A stretch of DNA of 10,633 nt from Methanocorpusculum sp. MCE (GTDB taxonomy: Archaea; Halobacteriota; Methanomicrobia; Methanomicrobiales; Methanocorpusculaceae). The notes under the pieces are model-generated. The model made no database searches and was not told the DNA's origin. It was given only the letters and a program-made list of their open reading frames with translations. This document shows positions 1-6,496 of this stretch, piece after piece. A program made the translations under genes and the position numbers. Location: assembly GCA_003315675.1 (NCBI GenBank), contig NIZU01000072.1, positions 1-10,633 on the forward strand, written 5' to 3'. Numbering within the stretch: the first letter of the stretch is position 1; each line of letters starts with the position of its first letter.

Positions 1-600
1 GGCGTTGATACAGTGGTCTGGCAGGAGTTTCAGAGACAACTTGACCTGAAAGGTCTGAAAATTGAACAAGGTATGATTCAGGATGCAACGTTTGTGTATG
101 CTGAACCCGGTCATTGTAAGAAAGACACGCCGCGAGGAGATCAGGCAAAAACACGACGGGATAAAGATGGAAAAATCATGTCCAAGAACGGCAAAATGCA
201 CTATGGCTATAAACTTCATACCATCATGGATACGACGCACGATCTTATTCGACGCATTGAAACCACCACGGCAAATGTTCATGATAGTCAGGTGGACCTC
301 TCAGAAAAAGGGGAAGTGGTCTATCGGGATCGGGGATATCAGGGAGCAAAATGCAAGGGATATAGTGCCACAATGAAAAGGGGAGCGAGAGGGCATCCCA
401 TTGGCATACGAGATAAACTGAGAAATCTGCGAATAAGTAGGAAGAGATCAAAGGGCGAGAGACCCTATGCAGTGATCAAAAATGTTTTTCATGCAGGGTT
501 GGTGAAGGTAACAACGCTGCAAAGAGTACGAGTGAAAAATATGCTGGCTGCATTTTGTTATAATATCTATCAGGTGAAAACGATTCAAAACAGAGTGTAA
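1..600 (+). CDS. IS5 family transposase, C-terminal part (5' cut by window)
   Basis: The reading frame is open at the first base of the window, so the GTG at 13 is not the true start; about 199 residues remain. The enzyme would cut and join the ends of its own element in the cytoplasm. Three catalytic acidic residues can be placed: Asp in IQDAT (codon at 82-84), Asp in YRDRGYQG (codon at 328-330) and Glu in KGERPYAVIK (codon at 457-459). The last sits in an exact R-x3-E-x6-K arrangement, the C1 signature of the IS4/IS5 transposases. The stop is TAA at 598-600. The visible part has no frameshift, so the gene may be active. The start of a related transposase is seen at 10550. Confidence 0.88.
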   Translation, partial: GVDTVVWQEFQRQLDLKGLKIEQGMIQDATFVYAEPGHCKKDTPRGDQAKTRRDKDGKIMSKNGKMHYGYKLHTIMDTTHDLIRRIETTTANVHDSQVDLSEKGEVVYRDRGYQGAKCKGYSATMKRGARGHPIGIRDKLRNLRISRKRSKGERPYAVIKNVFHAGLVKVTTLQRVRVKNMLAAFCYNIYQVKTIQNRV

Positions 601-725
601 ATTAAAAAAAAAACGTCAAGGAATAATGGGTATTCTTCTTTTTTTTGGGGGGTGAGGGGGTATGGATGTAGCCAATCTTCCTTAAATCATGATTCGCGTT
701 AAAAAATGGGTTGATAGATATTCTC
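1..725 (+). mobile_element. IS5-type insertion sequence, right part, cut by window start
   Basis: The element contains the C-terminal part of a DDE transposase followed by about 125 bp of non-coding DNA. Its right tip is set at 725 for two reasons. The inverse complement of the last 17 bases reads GAGAATATCTATCAACC, which matches the left tip GAGAATTTCTAACAACC at 10484-10500 with two mismatches. Also, the duplicated unit ends at the same base. The left end lies outside the window. A G-tract at 647-652 is six long here and eight long in the second copy. The family assignment rests on the transposase motifs. Confidence 0.85.
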
Positions 726-971
726 ATGTTTTTCATGCAGGGTTGGTGAAGGTAACAACGCTGCAAAGAGTACGAGTGAAAAATATGCTGGCTGCATTTT
801 GTTATAATATCTATCAGGTGAAAACGATTCAAAACAGAGTGTAAATTAAAAAAAAAACGTCAAGGAATAATGGGTATTCTTCTTTTTTTTGGGGGGGGTG
901 AGGGGGTATGGATGTAGCCAATCTTCCTTAAATCATGATTCGCGTTAAAAAATGGGTTGATAGATATTCTC
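482..971 (+). repeat. Direct tandem repeat of the IS right end (244 bp + 246 bp)
   Basis: Bases 482-725 and 726-971 are the same sequence and abut. The only difference I find is the length of one G-tract (six versus eight), which shifts the offset from 244 to 246. Each unit holds the last 119 bases of the transposase gene, a 10-base A-tract, a T8-G tract and the right tip. The base before the unit differs (A at 481, C at 725), which fixes the left border. The high identity means that the duplication is recent. Confidence 0.95.
726..844 (+). pseudogene. Transposase 3' fragment in the second IS right end
   Basis: This repeats the last 39 codons and stop of the transposase at 1-600. It has no start codon in the correct frame; the ATG at 726 is in another frame and meets a stop after a few codons. 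It is a remnant left by either tandem duplication or insertion of one IS copy into another. Confidence 0.9.
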
Positions 972-1002
972 AAAATATTAATGCTAATATAACTAACTTA
1001 GA

Positions 1003-1016
1003 ATATATATATATAT
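1003..1016 (+). promoter_or_regulatory. (AT)7 tract, possible TATA region for the nuclease operon
   Basis: Seven AT dinucleotides stand between the IS right tip (971) and the TTG start at 1094. An archaeal TATA box here would give a leader of about 55-65 nt, which fits the presence of a Shine-Dalgarno sequence (GAGGTC at 1081-1086). The tract may also be plain low complexity at an IS border. Confidence 0.35.
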
Positions 1017-1093
1017 GTATCCACGCATCTCAAAATTATTCAAGGGTTAGTATTTCCAATACAGGACTTCCCGAATAATCGAGGTCGAATAAA

Positions 1094-1387
1094 TTGACAA
1101 AGAATCCAATTAATCGTGGCATCGACTACGAAAAAAATAAAGCAAGTGAACATAGGGCTAAACACATTGGTGGTCCAGGCAATCCGGATTTTATCCGTGG
1201 AAATATGATTGGTGAAGTTAAATGTCGCCAAACTCCTGTTACAAAACCAGAGTTGCAACGTCTCATTAATGGTGATAAAAAAGTCAATTACGTTGATAGT
1301 AATGGTGGATTTACTCAGCCTGCAATCGATTATAGAGATAGATATCATCCTGACGTGACCTTAGAATCTAAGGGGAAACGGTTATGA
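1094..1387 (+). CDS. Small PD-(D/E)XK nuclease-like protein
   Basis: This 97-residue protein looks like a minimal Holliday-junction-resolvase or restriction-type nuclease fold. An N-terminal RGIDYEKNKASEHRAKH segment offers Glu13 or Glu19. It is followed by HIGGPGNPDF with Asp32 and GEVKCR with Glu41 and Lys43, which together give the E...PD...ExK pattern. The start is TTG at 1094: GAGGTC lies eight bases before it and an in-frame TAA at 1076 blocks any longer form. The stop overlaps the next gene in an ATGA, so the two are probably cotranslated. The C-terminal part (GGFTQPAIDYRDRYHPDV) is not a motif I can name. DNA cleavage is inferred from the motif alone. No methylase or specificity subunit is nearby, so it is not an ordinary restriction system. 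A second PD-(D/E)XK-like gene (GxxExxY, broken) lies at 3706. Confidence 0.72.
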   Translation: MTKNPINRGIDYEKNKASEHRAKHIGGPGNPDFIRGNMIGEVKCRQTPVTKPELQRLINGDKKVNYVDSNGGFTQPAIDYRDRYHPDVTLESKGKRL

Positions 1388-2100
1388 CACTGATAATCAC
1401 TGTTTATTGCAAAGAAGGTATTGTCATGGCAAGTGACAGTCGTACAACATACGATTCTACCGAGAGCCCGGTTAAATTTGATGATATTCAAAAACAGATT
1501 GTTCAGCATGGCATTCATTTTACCGACACAACGTACAAGACCTTTGTCACTGCAAATAGTATTGGGATCTCTACGTGTGGGGCTGCTTGTATCAATAATT
1601 CACCTATCACAGGTTACATTGAGGCATTCGTACGAGATAATGCAAAGACATCAATTGATAATCTTCCATTAAAGCTTCGGGACTACTTCAAGACGTTAGA
1701 TCCAAATCTTGATACAATATTCCACGTGGCAGGGTATGAAAAAGGGAGCGCATTACAAAAAATGTATGTCGTGACAACAAAAAGTGGTGCTATCACGCAA
1801 ACAGATTTAACAAATGCTGGAGCAAGTTGGAGTGGAGAGCGTGACGTAGTCACAAAACTGGTAATACCAGTTGCTCAAATTACTGGTGATGAGAAAACAG
1901 CCCCTATTCCGAATTACGAAATTTTATGGCAATATTTCACGTTGCAAGATGCCATTGATTTTGCGGAATATGCTATTAAGACTACCATAGATACTATGAA
2001 AATACAAAAAAGAGTCAAAACTGTGGGTGGTCCAATCGATATTCTAGTAATTAAACCTGAAGGGGCACAATGGATGGCACACAAGGAGTTACATGTATAA
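1384..2100 (+). CDS. Proteasome beta/HslV-like Ntn hydrolase family protein
   Basis: This 238-residue protein begins MTLIITVYCKEGIVMASDSR, which resembles the mature N-terminus of proteasome beta, HslV and Anbu proteins. Removal of Met1 would expose Thr2 as the nucleophile (Thr1 in family numbering), and Asp18 then falls at the position of catalytic Asp17. Lys52 in TYKTF, just before the strand with GISTCG, is my candidate for Lys33; it requires an insertion of about 20 residues relative to proteasome subunits. A C-terminal VGGPIDILVI strand is also typical of the fold. The ATG at 1384 overlaps the nuclease stop by four bases, and AAGGGGAA upstream is the likely ribosome binding site. There is no signal peptide or membrane segment, so it should be cytoplasmic. 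I have not aligned it, so peptidase activity is inference. It is not the housekeeping proteasome: neither an alpha subunit nor a PAN ATPase gene is near. Confidence 0.65.
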   Translation: MTLIITVYCKEGIVMASDSRTTYDSTESPVKFDDIQKQIVQHGIHFTDTTYKTFVTANSIGISTCGAACINNSPITGYIEAFVRDNAKTSIDNLPLKLRDYFKTLDPNLDTIFHVAGYEKGSALQKMYVVTTKSGAITQTDLTNAGASWSGERDVVTKLVIPVAQITGDEKTAPIPNYEILWQYFTLQDAIDFAEYAIKTTIDTMKIQKRVKTVGGPIDILVIKPEGAQWMAHKELHV

Positions 2101-2174
2101 TTTATTCATGACTTCAATACATTTTTTTTGCATAATCACCCCCACATACGCGCGGATTTATATGGAGAAAGTAA

Positions 2175-2504
2175 ATGACCTGGTATGATATTTTTAATGA
2201 TGTAATGAAACTTGCAGATACAGCAAAGAATCAAGAATTATTTGAAATTTTAATGAATCTTCGAAATTCTGTGTCGGAAATGCAGGATGAACGGGATAGA
2301 TTAAAGGACGATAATCGAGAGTTAAAATATAGGATAAGAGAATTAGAACAAATACAAGTAACTGAAACAGATATTGATTATAATTCTAGTGAACCATGCT
2401 TTACTCTGCGGAGTGATGTGAAAAAGAGTCTGTATTGTGCAACATGTTGGAGTGAGCATAAGAAACTCACACGATTGCAAACAATACCTCCTCAATTCAT
2501 ATGA
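2175..2504 (+). CDS. Coiled-coil/zinc-ribbon small protein, cut by in-frame TGA
   Basis: The protein has 109 residues. Residues 1-25 are an amphipathic start (WYDIFNDVMKLADTAKNQ), residues 25-60 a charged coiled coil, and residues 88-91 a Cys pair in YCATCW. Small proteins of this layout, common in accessory DNA of prokaryotes, normally end with a second Cys pair to complete a zinc ribbon. Here the frame stops at TGA (2502-2504). The same frame past it reads on for 18 codons to TAG at 2559-2561 and contains CPVC (2523-2534). The gene therefore looks truncated by a nonsense change. GGAGA at 2164-2168 is a good ribosome binding site for the ATG at 2175. It lies 74 bp after the Ntn-hydrolase gene on the same strand and may be cotranscribed. 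Function unknown; a partner-binding or nucleic-acid-binding role is a guess. Confidence 0.65.
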   Translation: MTWYDIFNDVMKLADTAKNQELFEILMNLRNSVSEMQDERDRLKDDNRELKYRIRELEQIQVTETDIDYNSSEPCFTLRSDVKKSLYCATCWSEHKKLTRLQTIPPQFI

Positions 2505-2613
2505 TTAATTGGAACACATCAATGTCCAGTTTGCGATACAATAGTGAACTGCCATAAATAGTTCTTCAAACGAATGCTGAAACGCTAGAATCCATCAAAA
2601 AATTCCGTAATAT

Positions 2614-2638
2614 AAAAAAGCAGAAACAATTTCTGCTT
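2614..2638 (-). terminator. Intrinsic-type terminator of fdhD
   Basis: On the minus strand, a perfect 9-bp stem (AAGCAGAAA/TTTCTGCTT) with a 3-nt loop is followed by a run of T, 22 bases past the fdhD stop. On the + strand it also lies about 55 bp past the in-frame TAG at 2561 and could help end transcripts from that side, although it has no T-run there. Confidence 0.75.
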
Positions 2639-2660
2639 CACTCCTCATTCTCATTTTAGT

Positions 2661-3293
2661 TCAATACACCAGCGACAGCTTGCCGTTCTTCGCCACTTCG
2701 GCCGCAAGATGGGTCGGCGGCAGTTTCGACGCCAGCACCGAGATCTTTGCATGCAGACATTTCCTGACGAGTTCTGCCGTCACCTTTCCCGAGACGAGAA
2801 CTGCGGCGCTTTCCGGCGGGATCCCTTCAATGAGTAACCGGCCGACCACCTTGTCCAGAGCTGTGAACTGGCCGATATCCTCGGCACACGCCGCGACCAT
2901 TCCATCGGCAAACGCCGCCGCCCCAAACCCGCCTGCTTTGATCACGCGGCTGGAAAACACGTGGTCCAGAATATGTTTTGGGACCGGTATCCAGGACTCA
3001 AGCACCGGCTTCTTCTCCGGATCCAGATAAGACGCCGTCCCCCCGCAGCCAGAGACCACGTTTTTTTTCGGCAGAAGCACCTTGAACGGATTCTTCGTCA
3101 GCACGCTCACGCCCGTCTTTGTCAGCATCACCGACTCGATATCCGCATACGGGACGATACCTTCGGTCGTCAGATACCCGGCCGCAAACTCCTCGGCCAT
3201 ATCTTTCAGCATCATCACGGTCGTGAGCCCCCGTCCGTTTACCGTCAGGGAAACCGGCTGCTCATTCAGTAGACCATTTTGAAATGCCGTCAT
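2661..3293 (-). CDS. fdhD: Formate dehydrogenase accessory sulfurtransferase FdhD
   Basis: FdhD carries sulfur from a cysteine desulfurase to the molybdenum or tungsten pterin cofactor of formate dehydrogenase, a step required for enzyme activity. The 210-residue protein has the family landmarks in order: an N-terminal NEQPVSLTVNG, an AAGYLTTEGIV segment (38-47), the SGCGG loop with Cys83, EDIGQFTALDKVVGRLL (the iDRHnAvDK region), VSGKVTAELVRK and PPTHLAAEVA near the end. It is shorter than the E. coli protein (277 residues, two loop cysteines), and I see only one Cys in the loop. The start is the ATG at 3291-3293. No strong ribosome binding site precedes it, and a T-rich stretch about 30 bases upstream suggests a leaderless transcript. 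It stands alone: no formate dehydrogenase genes are within the window. Confidence 0.9.
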   Translation of the reverse strand: MTAFQNGLLNEQPVSLTVNGRGLTTVMMLKDMAEEFAAGYLTTEGIVPYADIESVMLTKTGVSVLTKNPFKVLLPKKNVVSGCGGTASYLDPEKKPVLESWIPVPKHILDHVFSSRVIKAGGFGAAAFADGMVAACAEDIGQFTALDKVVGRLLIEGIPPESAAVLVSGKVTAELVRKCLHAKISVLASKLPPTHLAAEVAKNGKLSLVY

Positions 3294-3383
3294 TGTTATA
3301 GAGTATGGGTTTTTACATTAAAAAGAATGGTGGGTGTACCATTGTGGGATCTCCACGTAGGTTTAACCTGTGCATAATCCGTT

Positions 3384-3625
3384 GTTGGTGTACTTCGATT
3401 TCGTGTAAGGGATTCTTTTTGATGGGTTCATCCATCACACGAAATCCACGAAAAATATACAAAAACACGAAAAAAAGAAATATTTGTTGGGTGGGCCCAT
3501 GAAGCACCCTCCCCCGTCCCCCGCACGAAATTTTCGAAAACGCAAACCTTCGGTTTGCTCGGCTGAGGTCGTCGACTTCGTCGCCAACTCGCCAACGAAA
3601 TGCACGAAAAGGGGGACAGGGGCGG
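3384..3625 (+). repeat. Structured intergenic repeat, copy A
   Basis: Three related copies lie in this window: A here, B inverted at 4144-4389 and C at 8545-8833. The outer half holds several CACGAAA words. The core (3507-3625) is bounded by C-rich GTCCCCC and G-rich GGGGGAC ends, which are imperfect inverted repeats. Inside it is a perfect hairpin GCAAACC-TTC-GGTTTGC (3543-3559) followed by GTCGTCGACTTCGTCGCC, which can pair as CGAC/GTCG. A and B match closely over the core. I see no coding capacity in it; long frames across it on either strand are by-products of its repeats. Confidence 0.8.
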
Positions 3626-3705
3626 AGAATTGAGATATTGGGTAATATGTTAACCTGCATTAACCGGGTGATTTTTATTAGGATGGGCCGATAAAATAAC
3701 AGGTA

Positions 3706-4127
3706 ATGCTCTATTATAAAGATGAATCTTATGCAATCTTCGGTGCTATTTTTGAAGTGTACAAAACTCTTGGAAACACCTTCATCGAATCGTTTTATCA
3801 GAAAGCTTTGGAGCATGAATTTAAACTGAGATAGATTCCCTTTGTCCCGCAGAAACGTATCCCGGCAATATACAAAGGTCAGGAAATAGGATATTATACT
3901 CCGGATTTTTTCTGTTTTGACAAAATTATTGTTGAGCTGAAATCGCGGCAAAACACCACGGAAGAAGAACAGAAACAGGTGATGAACTATCTCAATCTCG
4001 GAGATATGATCTAGGAATTTTAGTGAATTTTGGCACATATCCGAAGGTGTACGTGCAAAGGATCGTCCGAAAGGGAGCATCACTTCCAACAGTCGAGGAA
4101 GAAGAACCGCCATATTATTTTGAGTGA
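3706..4127 (+). pseudogene. GxxExxY family protein (PD-(D/E)XK-like), broken
   Basis: Reading from the ATG at 3706 gives ESYAIFGAIFEVYKTLGNTF, then IESFYQKALEHEF, then YYTPDFFCFDKIIVELKS, then MNYLNLGD. This is the standard order of the GxxExxY family, whose PDF...VELK part fits a PD-(D/E)XK core; the family's function is not established. The gene is broken twice: an in-frame TAG at 3832-3834, and a loss of frame just before 4012, where the original frame reads TAG. After the shift the frame continues with LGILVNFGTYPKVYVQR, the normal end of the family, and stops at TGA 4125-4127. Repaired, the protein would be about 140 residues, near the normal size. It lies between two inverted copies of the structured repeat (A and B), with about 80 bp on the left and 16 bp on the right. 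Confidence 0.88.
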
Positions 4128-4143
4128 AGGAAAACCCATTCCT

Positions 4144-4389
4144 CCACCCTGCCCCCCTTTTCGTGTATTTCGTTGGCGAGTTGGCGACGAAGTCGACGAC
4201 CTCAGCCGAGCAAACCGAAGGTTTGCGTTTTCGGAAATTCCGTGTGGGGGGCTGGGGCTGAATCTATGTACATTCAATTTATAGCCAATCTTTCTTTATT
4301 TCGTGTTTTCGTTCTTTTTTCGTGGATTTTGTGTGATGACGTATACCACCCGAAAGAATCCCGTACACGAAACCGAAGTACACCCAAGA
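4144..4389 (-). repeat. Structured intergenic repeat, copy B (inverted)
   Basis: This is the reverse complement of copy A. The core occupies 4144-4260 and includes the same GCAAACC/GGTTTGC hairpin and the same GTCGTCGAC block. The outer half runs to about 4389 and keeps the CACGAAA words and the TACTTCG/TTTCGTGTA border. The outer half is more diverged than the core; the sequence between the CACGAAA block and the core differs fully. Together with A it forms a long inverted repeat around the GxxExxY pseudogene. The remainder, up to the promoter at 4531, holds nothing that I recognise. Confidence 0.8.
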
Positions 4390-4530
4390 AAAGAGAAACT
4401 ACGAAAAATCTTATTGCGCATTGATTTATTCTGTTATTCAACTGCCTGCAAACTCCAAAAAATGCCGACATGAGTAATAGTCTCTCTCCAATGAGGAGAA
4501 GTAAGAAGCAGGATATTAGCTTAGTAAAAC

Positions 4531-4538
4531 TATAATAT
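4531..4538 (+). promoter_or_regulatory. TATA-like box of the AcnX small subunit/radical SAM operon
   Basis: TATAATAT is centred about 27 bases before the ATG at 4562, the distance at which an archaeal TATA box would place transcription start at or next to the start codon. No Shine-Dalgarno sequence stands before this ATG, which agrees with a leaderless transcript. Confidence 0.55.
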
Positions 4539-4561
4539 GTCCCCTCTCATATTATTAACCA

Positions 4562-4948
4562 ATGTTGATACAGGGACGAAGCATTGCAAAAGGGACCGGA
4601 ACCGGCCCTCTCCTGATAACCGATACACCCATATCATTCCTCGGAGGTGTCGATCCGAAAACCGGCATCGTCATCGATGAAACCCACCCCCTCTTCGGCA
4701 AATCGATCGCCGGAAAAGTTCTGGTATTCCCGTACGGAAAAGGTTCGACCGTCGGCTCCTATGTCTTATATACCCTCGCGAAAAACCATGTCGCTCCTGC
4801 CGCGATCATCAACACCGAGTGCGAAACGATCATCGCGACCGGGGCGATCATCGCGGAGATCCCGACCGTCGACCGTCTCAAGGGCCACCTTCCAAAGGAC
4901 GGCGTCGTCACCGTCGACGGAACCAGCGGGACGGTCTCTTTCGCATAA
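4562..4948 (+). CDS. Aconitase X swivel domain protein; phosphomevalonate dehydratase small subunit
   Basis: This 128-residue protein belongs to the former DUF126 family. In archaea it pairs with a large aconitase-X subunit to dehydrate (R)-5-phosphomevalonate to trans-anhydromevalonate 5-phosphate in the modified mevalonate pathway, a cytoplasmic step of isoprenoid lipid synthesis. Landmarks are IQGRSIAKGTGTGPLLIT at the start, FLGGVDPKTGIVID in the middle and GKGSTVGSYVLY with Ser62 as the conserved active-site serine. Length is normal for the family. The large subunit is not in this window, so the pair is split here. The stop TAA shares its last base with the ATG of the radical SAM gene (TAATG), so the two are translationally coupled. 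Confidence 0.9.
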   Translation: MLIQGRSIAKGTGTGPLLITDTPISFLGGVDPKTGIVIDETHPLFGKSIAGKVLVFPYGKGSTVGSYVLYTLAKNHVAPAAIINTECETIIATGAIIAEIPTVDRLKGHLPKDGVVTVDGTSGTVSFA

Positions 4949-6102
4949 TGCGGATAACCTGGCGTTTCATCGCAGCGGCCAGAAACTCGTATGCTGCCCT
5001 GTATGCCGCGGCCGAAAAATACGGGTACATCCTCGAACCGGTCGATTCTCCCGCTGACGGCGGGGATGTGATCTGCTATAGTCTGAATAGTCTCGACTAT
5101 CCCAAATATGTCGACGAGATCCGCTCCGCAGAGCAGATCACGATCGTCGGGGGCCCTCACCCTTCCGCCTGCCTAAACGAGGTCTCTCTTATCGCGGACT
5201 ATGTCGTGGTCGGCGAAGGAGAACGGACCCTCCCTCGTCTTCTCGCCGCTTTAGATGCGGGAGAGGGAGAGGGAGAGGATGCGAAGATCCCTGGCGTAGC
5301 CTCCCGGGATTCCGGGTTCGTTCCGGTCGATCATTCGGTCAGATTGGATGCATTTCCCTCATTTTCGCGGATGAAAGGTTATATCGAACTTTCCCGCGGT
5401 TGCCCCTTCTCCTGTGCCTACTGCCAGACGCCCTGTCTGCACGGAAGAAAAATGCGTCACCGTTCAAGGGAGGCGATCGTTTCAATGGCGGAAAAATATC
5501 AGGATGCCAGATTCGTAACCCCGAACGCGTTCGCCTACGGTTCGGCGGATGGCCGGGTTCCTGACGTGGAAAAACTCCGCCGGCTTTTGTCTTCGATGCC
5601 GAAGAACAACATCTACTTCGGGACGTTTCCGTCCGAGGTCAGGCCCGAGTTCGTCATTCAGGAGACCGCCGAGCTCGTGACGGAGTTCTGTTCGAACACC
5701 AAACTCCATTTCGGGGTGCAGTCCGGCTCGGATGCCGTTCTCCGGAAAATGGGCCGGGGTCATACGGTCGCTGATGTCTATTCGGCGCTTGATATATGCA
5801 AAAAAGTCGGGCTGACTCCCGTGGTCGACGTGATCTTCGGCTTCCCGTTTGCGTCGGACGAAGACGAGGAGGTGACCCTCGCCCTTGTCCGCGAAGTGAC
5901 CCGTTATGGCACGGCCCATGTGCATTACCTGACCCCGCTTCCGGGAACGCCGCTCGCCGGTTCCACACCACGGGACATCCTGCCGGAGATCGATACTAAA
6001 CTCGGGCAGCTCGCATTGAGCGGCCGGGTCACCGGCTACTGGCACGACAAATTCTCATTTTATTCAAACACCGAGAACGCCAGTTCATCGGGCGACAAAT
6101 AG
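4948..6102 (+). CDS. B12-binding domain/radical SAM protein, MJ_1487 type
   Basis: The protein has 384 residues. An N-terminal region of about 110 residues resembles a cobalamin-binding fold (ITIVGGPHPSA at 64-74, DYVVVGEGERTLPRLL after it). The radical SAM core follows, with the cluster cysteines Cys152, Cys156 and Cys159 in SRGCPFSCAYCQTPC. Later come FGVQSGSDAVLRKMGRGHT and VVDVIFGFPFASDEDEE, as in Elp3-like radical SAM proteins. It matches my memory of the methanogen family named after MJ_1487; its substrate is not known. The ATG at 4948 was chosen over upstream frames because it overlaps the previous stop and starts the conserved fold. An acidic GEGEGED stretch is encoded by GGGAGA hexamers at about 5260-5278. 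The last 43 bases overlap the convergent lipoprotein gene. Confidence 0.85.
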   Translation: MRITWRFIAAARNSYAALYAAAEKYGYILEPVDSPADGGDVICYSLNSLDYPKYVDEIRSAEQITIVGGPHPSACLNEVSLIADYVVVGEGERTLPRLLAALDAGEGEGEDAKIPGVASRDSGFVPVDHSVRLDAFPSFSRMKGYIELSRGCPFSCAYCQTPCLHGRKMRHRSREAIVSMAEKYQDARFVTPNAFAYGSADGRVPDVEKLRRLLSSMPKNNIYFGTFPSEVRPEFVIQETAELVTEFCSNTKLHFGVQSGSDAVLRKMGRGHTVADVYSALDICKKVGLTPVVDVIFGFPFASDEDEEVTLALVREVTRYGTAHVHYLTPLPGTPLAGSTPRDILPEIDTKLGQLALSGRVTGYWHDKFSFYSNTENASSSGDK

Positions 6103-6485
6103 GTCCAATAGGCCTTATGCAGGCCGTCTTCGTACTGCCCGAGGATCGTCACCTCTTTCATCTCGAATGCGTCCGCGTACGTGGCTGCGTGATACTCTTT
6201 GACAGCAGCGAGTGCCTCTTCGCTCTTCGCTTTCCAGTCCTTCTCCGGGATGACTCCTTCGTTAAAATTGATTCCGTAGATTATTTTTTCTTCCGTATCA
6301 ACGATGTATTCCCACATGACGAAGTCATCGTAGGCGTAGATGTTGAAGACCCCGCCGATCTCCGGCGTATCCGATGAGTAATGTTTTTTGTCCGTGTCGA
6401 GATGTATGGTCTGATATGTGCATCCTTCTGTTGAAATTACGGCAAAAATCAGGATAACGGCCAGGAGAAATGCAGATTTCCTCAT
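6060..6485 (-). CDS. Predicted small lipoprotein, unknown function
   Basis: I chose the ATG at 6483-6485, giving 141 residues, over the GTG at 6507-6509. It begins the basic MRKS signal, and a TATA-like box lies about 30 bases upstream. The signal has a hydrophobic stretch at residues 5-18 and a lipobox-like STEGC with Cys22 as the likely lipidated residue, so the protein should be exported and anchored to the outer face of the membrane. The mature part is acidic and rich in Tyr and Trp (VFNIYAYDDFVMWEYIVD, LHKAYWTYLSP). I do not recognise the family. Its 3' end overlaps the convergent radical SAM gene by 43 bases. Confidence 0.75.
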   Translation of the reverse strand: MRKSAFLLAVILIFAVISTEGCTYQTIHLDTDKKHYSSDTPEIGGVFNIYAYDDFVMWEYIVDTEEKIIYGINFNEGVIPEKDWKAKSEEALAAVKEYHAATYADAFEMKEVTILGQYEDGLHKAYWTYLSPDELAFSVFE

Positions 6486-6496
6486 ACGTGTAGAGT

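Noticed and set aside
1040..1348. A 102-codon open frame on the minus strand
   Set aside because: It is antisense to the nuclease-like gene, which has a ribosome binding site, motifs and a stop-start overlap.
2502..2504. Selenocysteine at the in-frame TGA
   Set aside because: I see no selenocysteine insertion element, and the predicted organism group is not known for Sec use; a nonsense change explains it better.
3313..4113. A 266-codon open frame on the minus strand
   Set aside because: It runs antisense to the GxxExxY pseudogene and through repeat copy A, and shows no recognisable protein features.
4819..4947. A start of the radical SAM protein inside the AcnX small subunit gene
   Set aside because: The 43 extra residues are arginine-rich out-of-frame translation of the AcnX gene; the ATG at 4948 starts the conserved domain.
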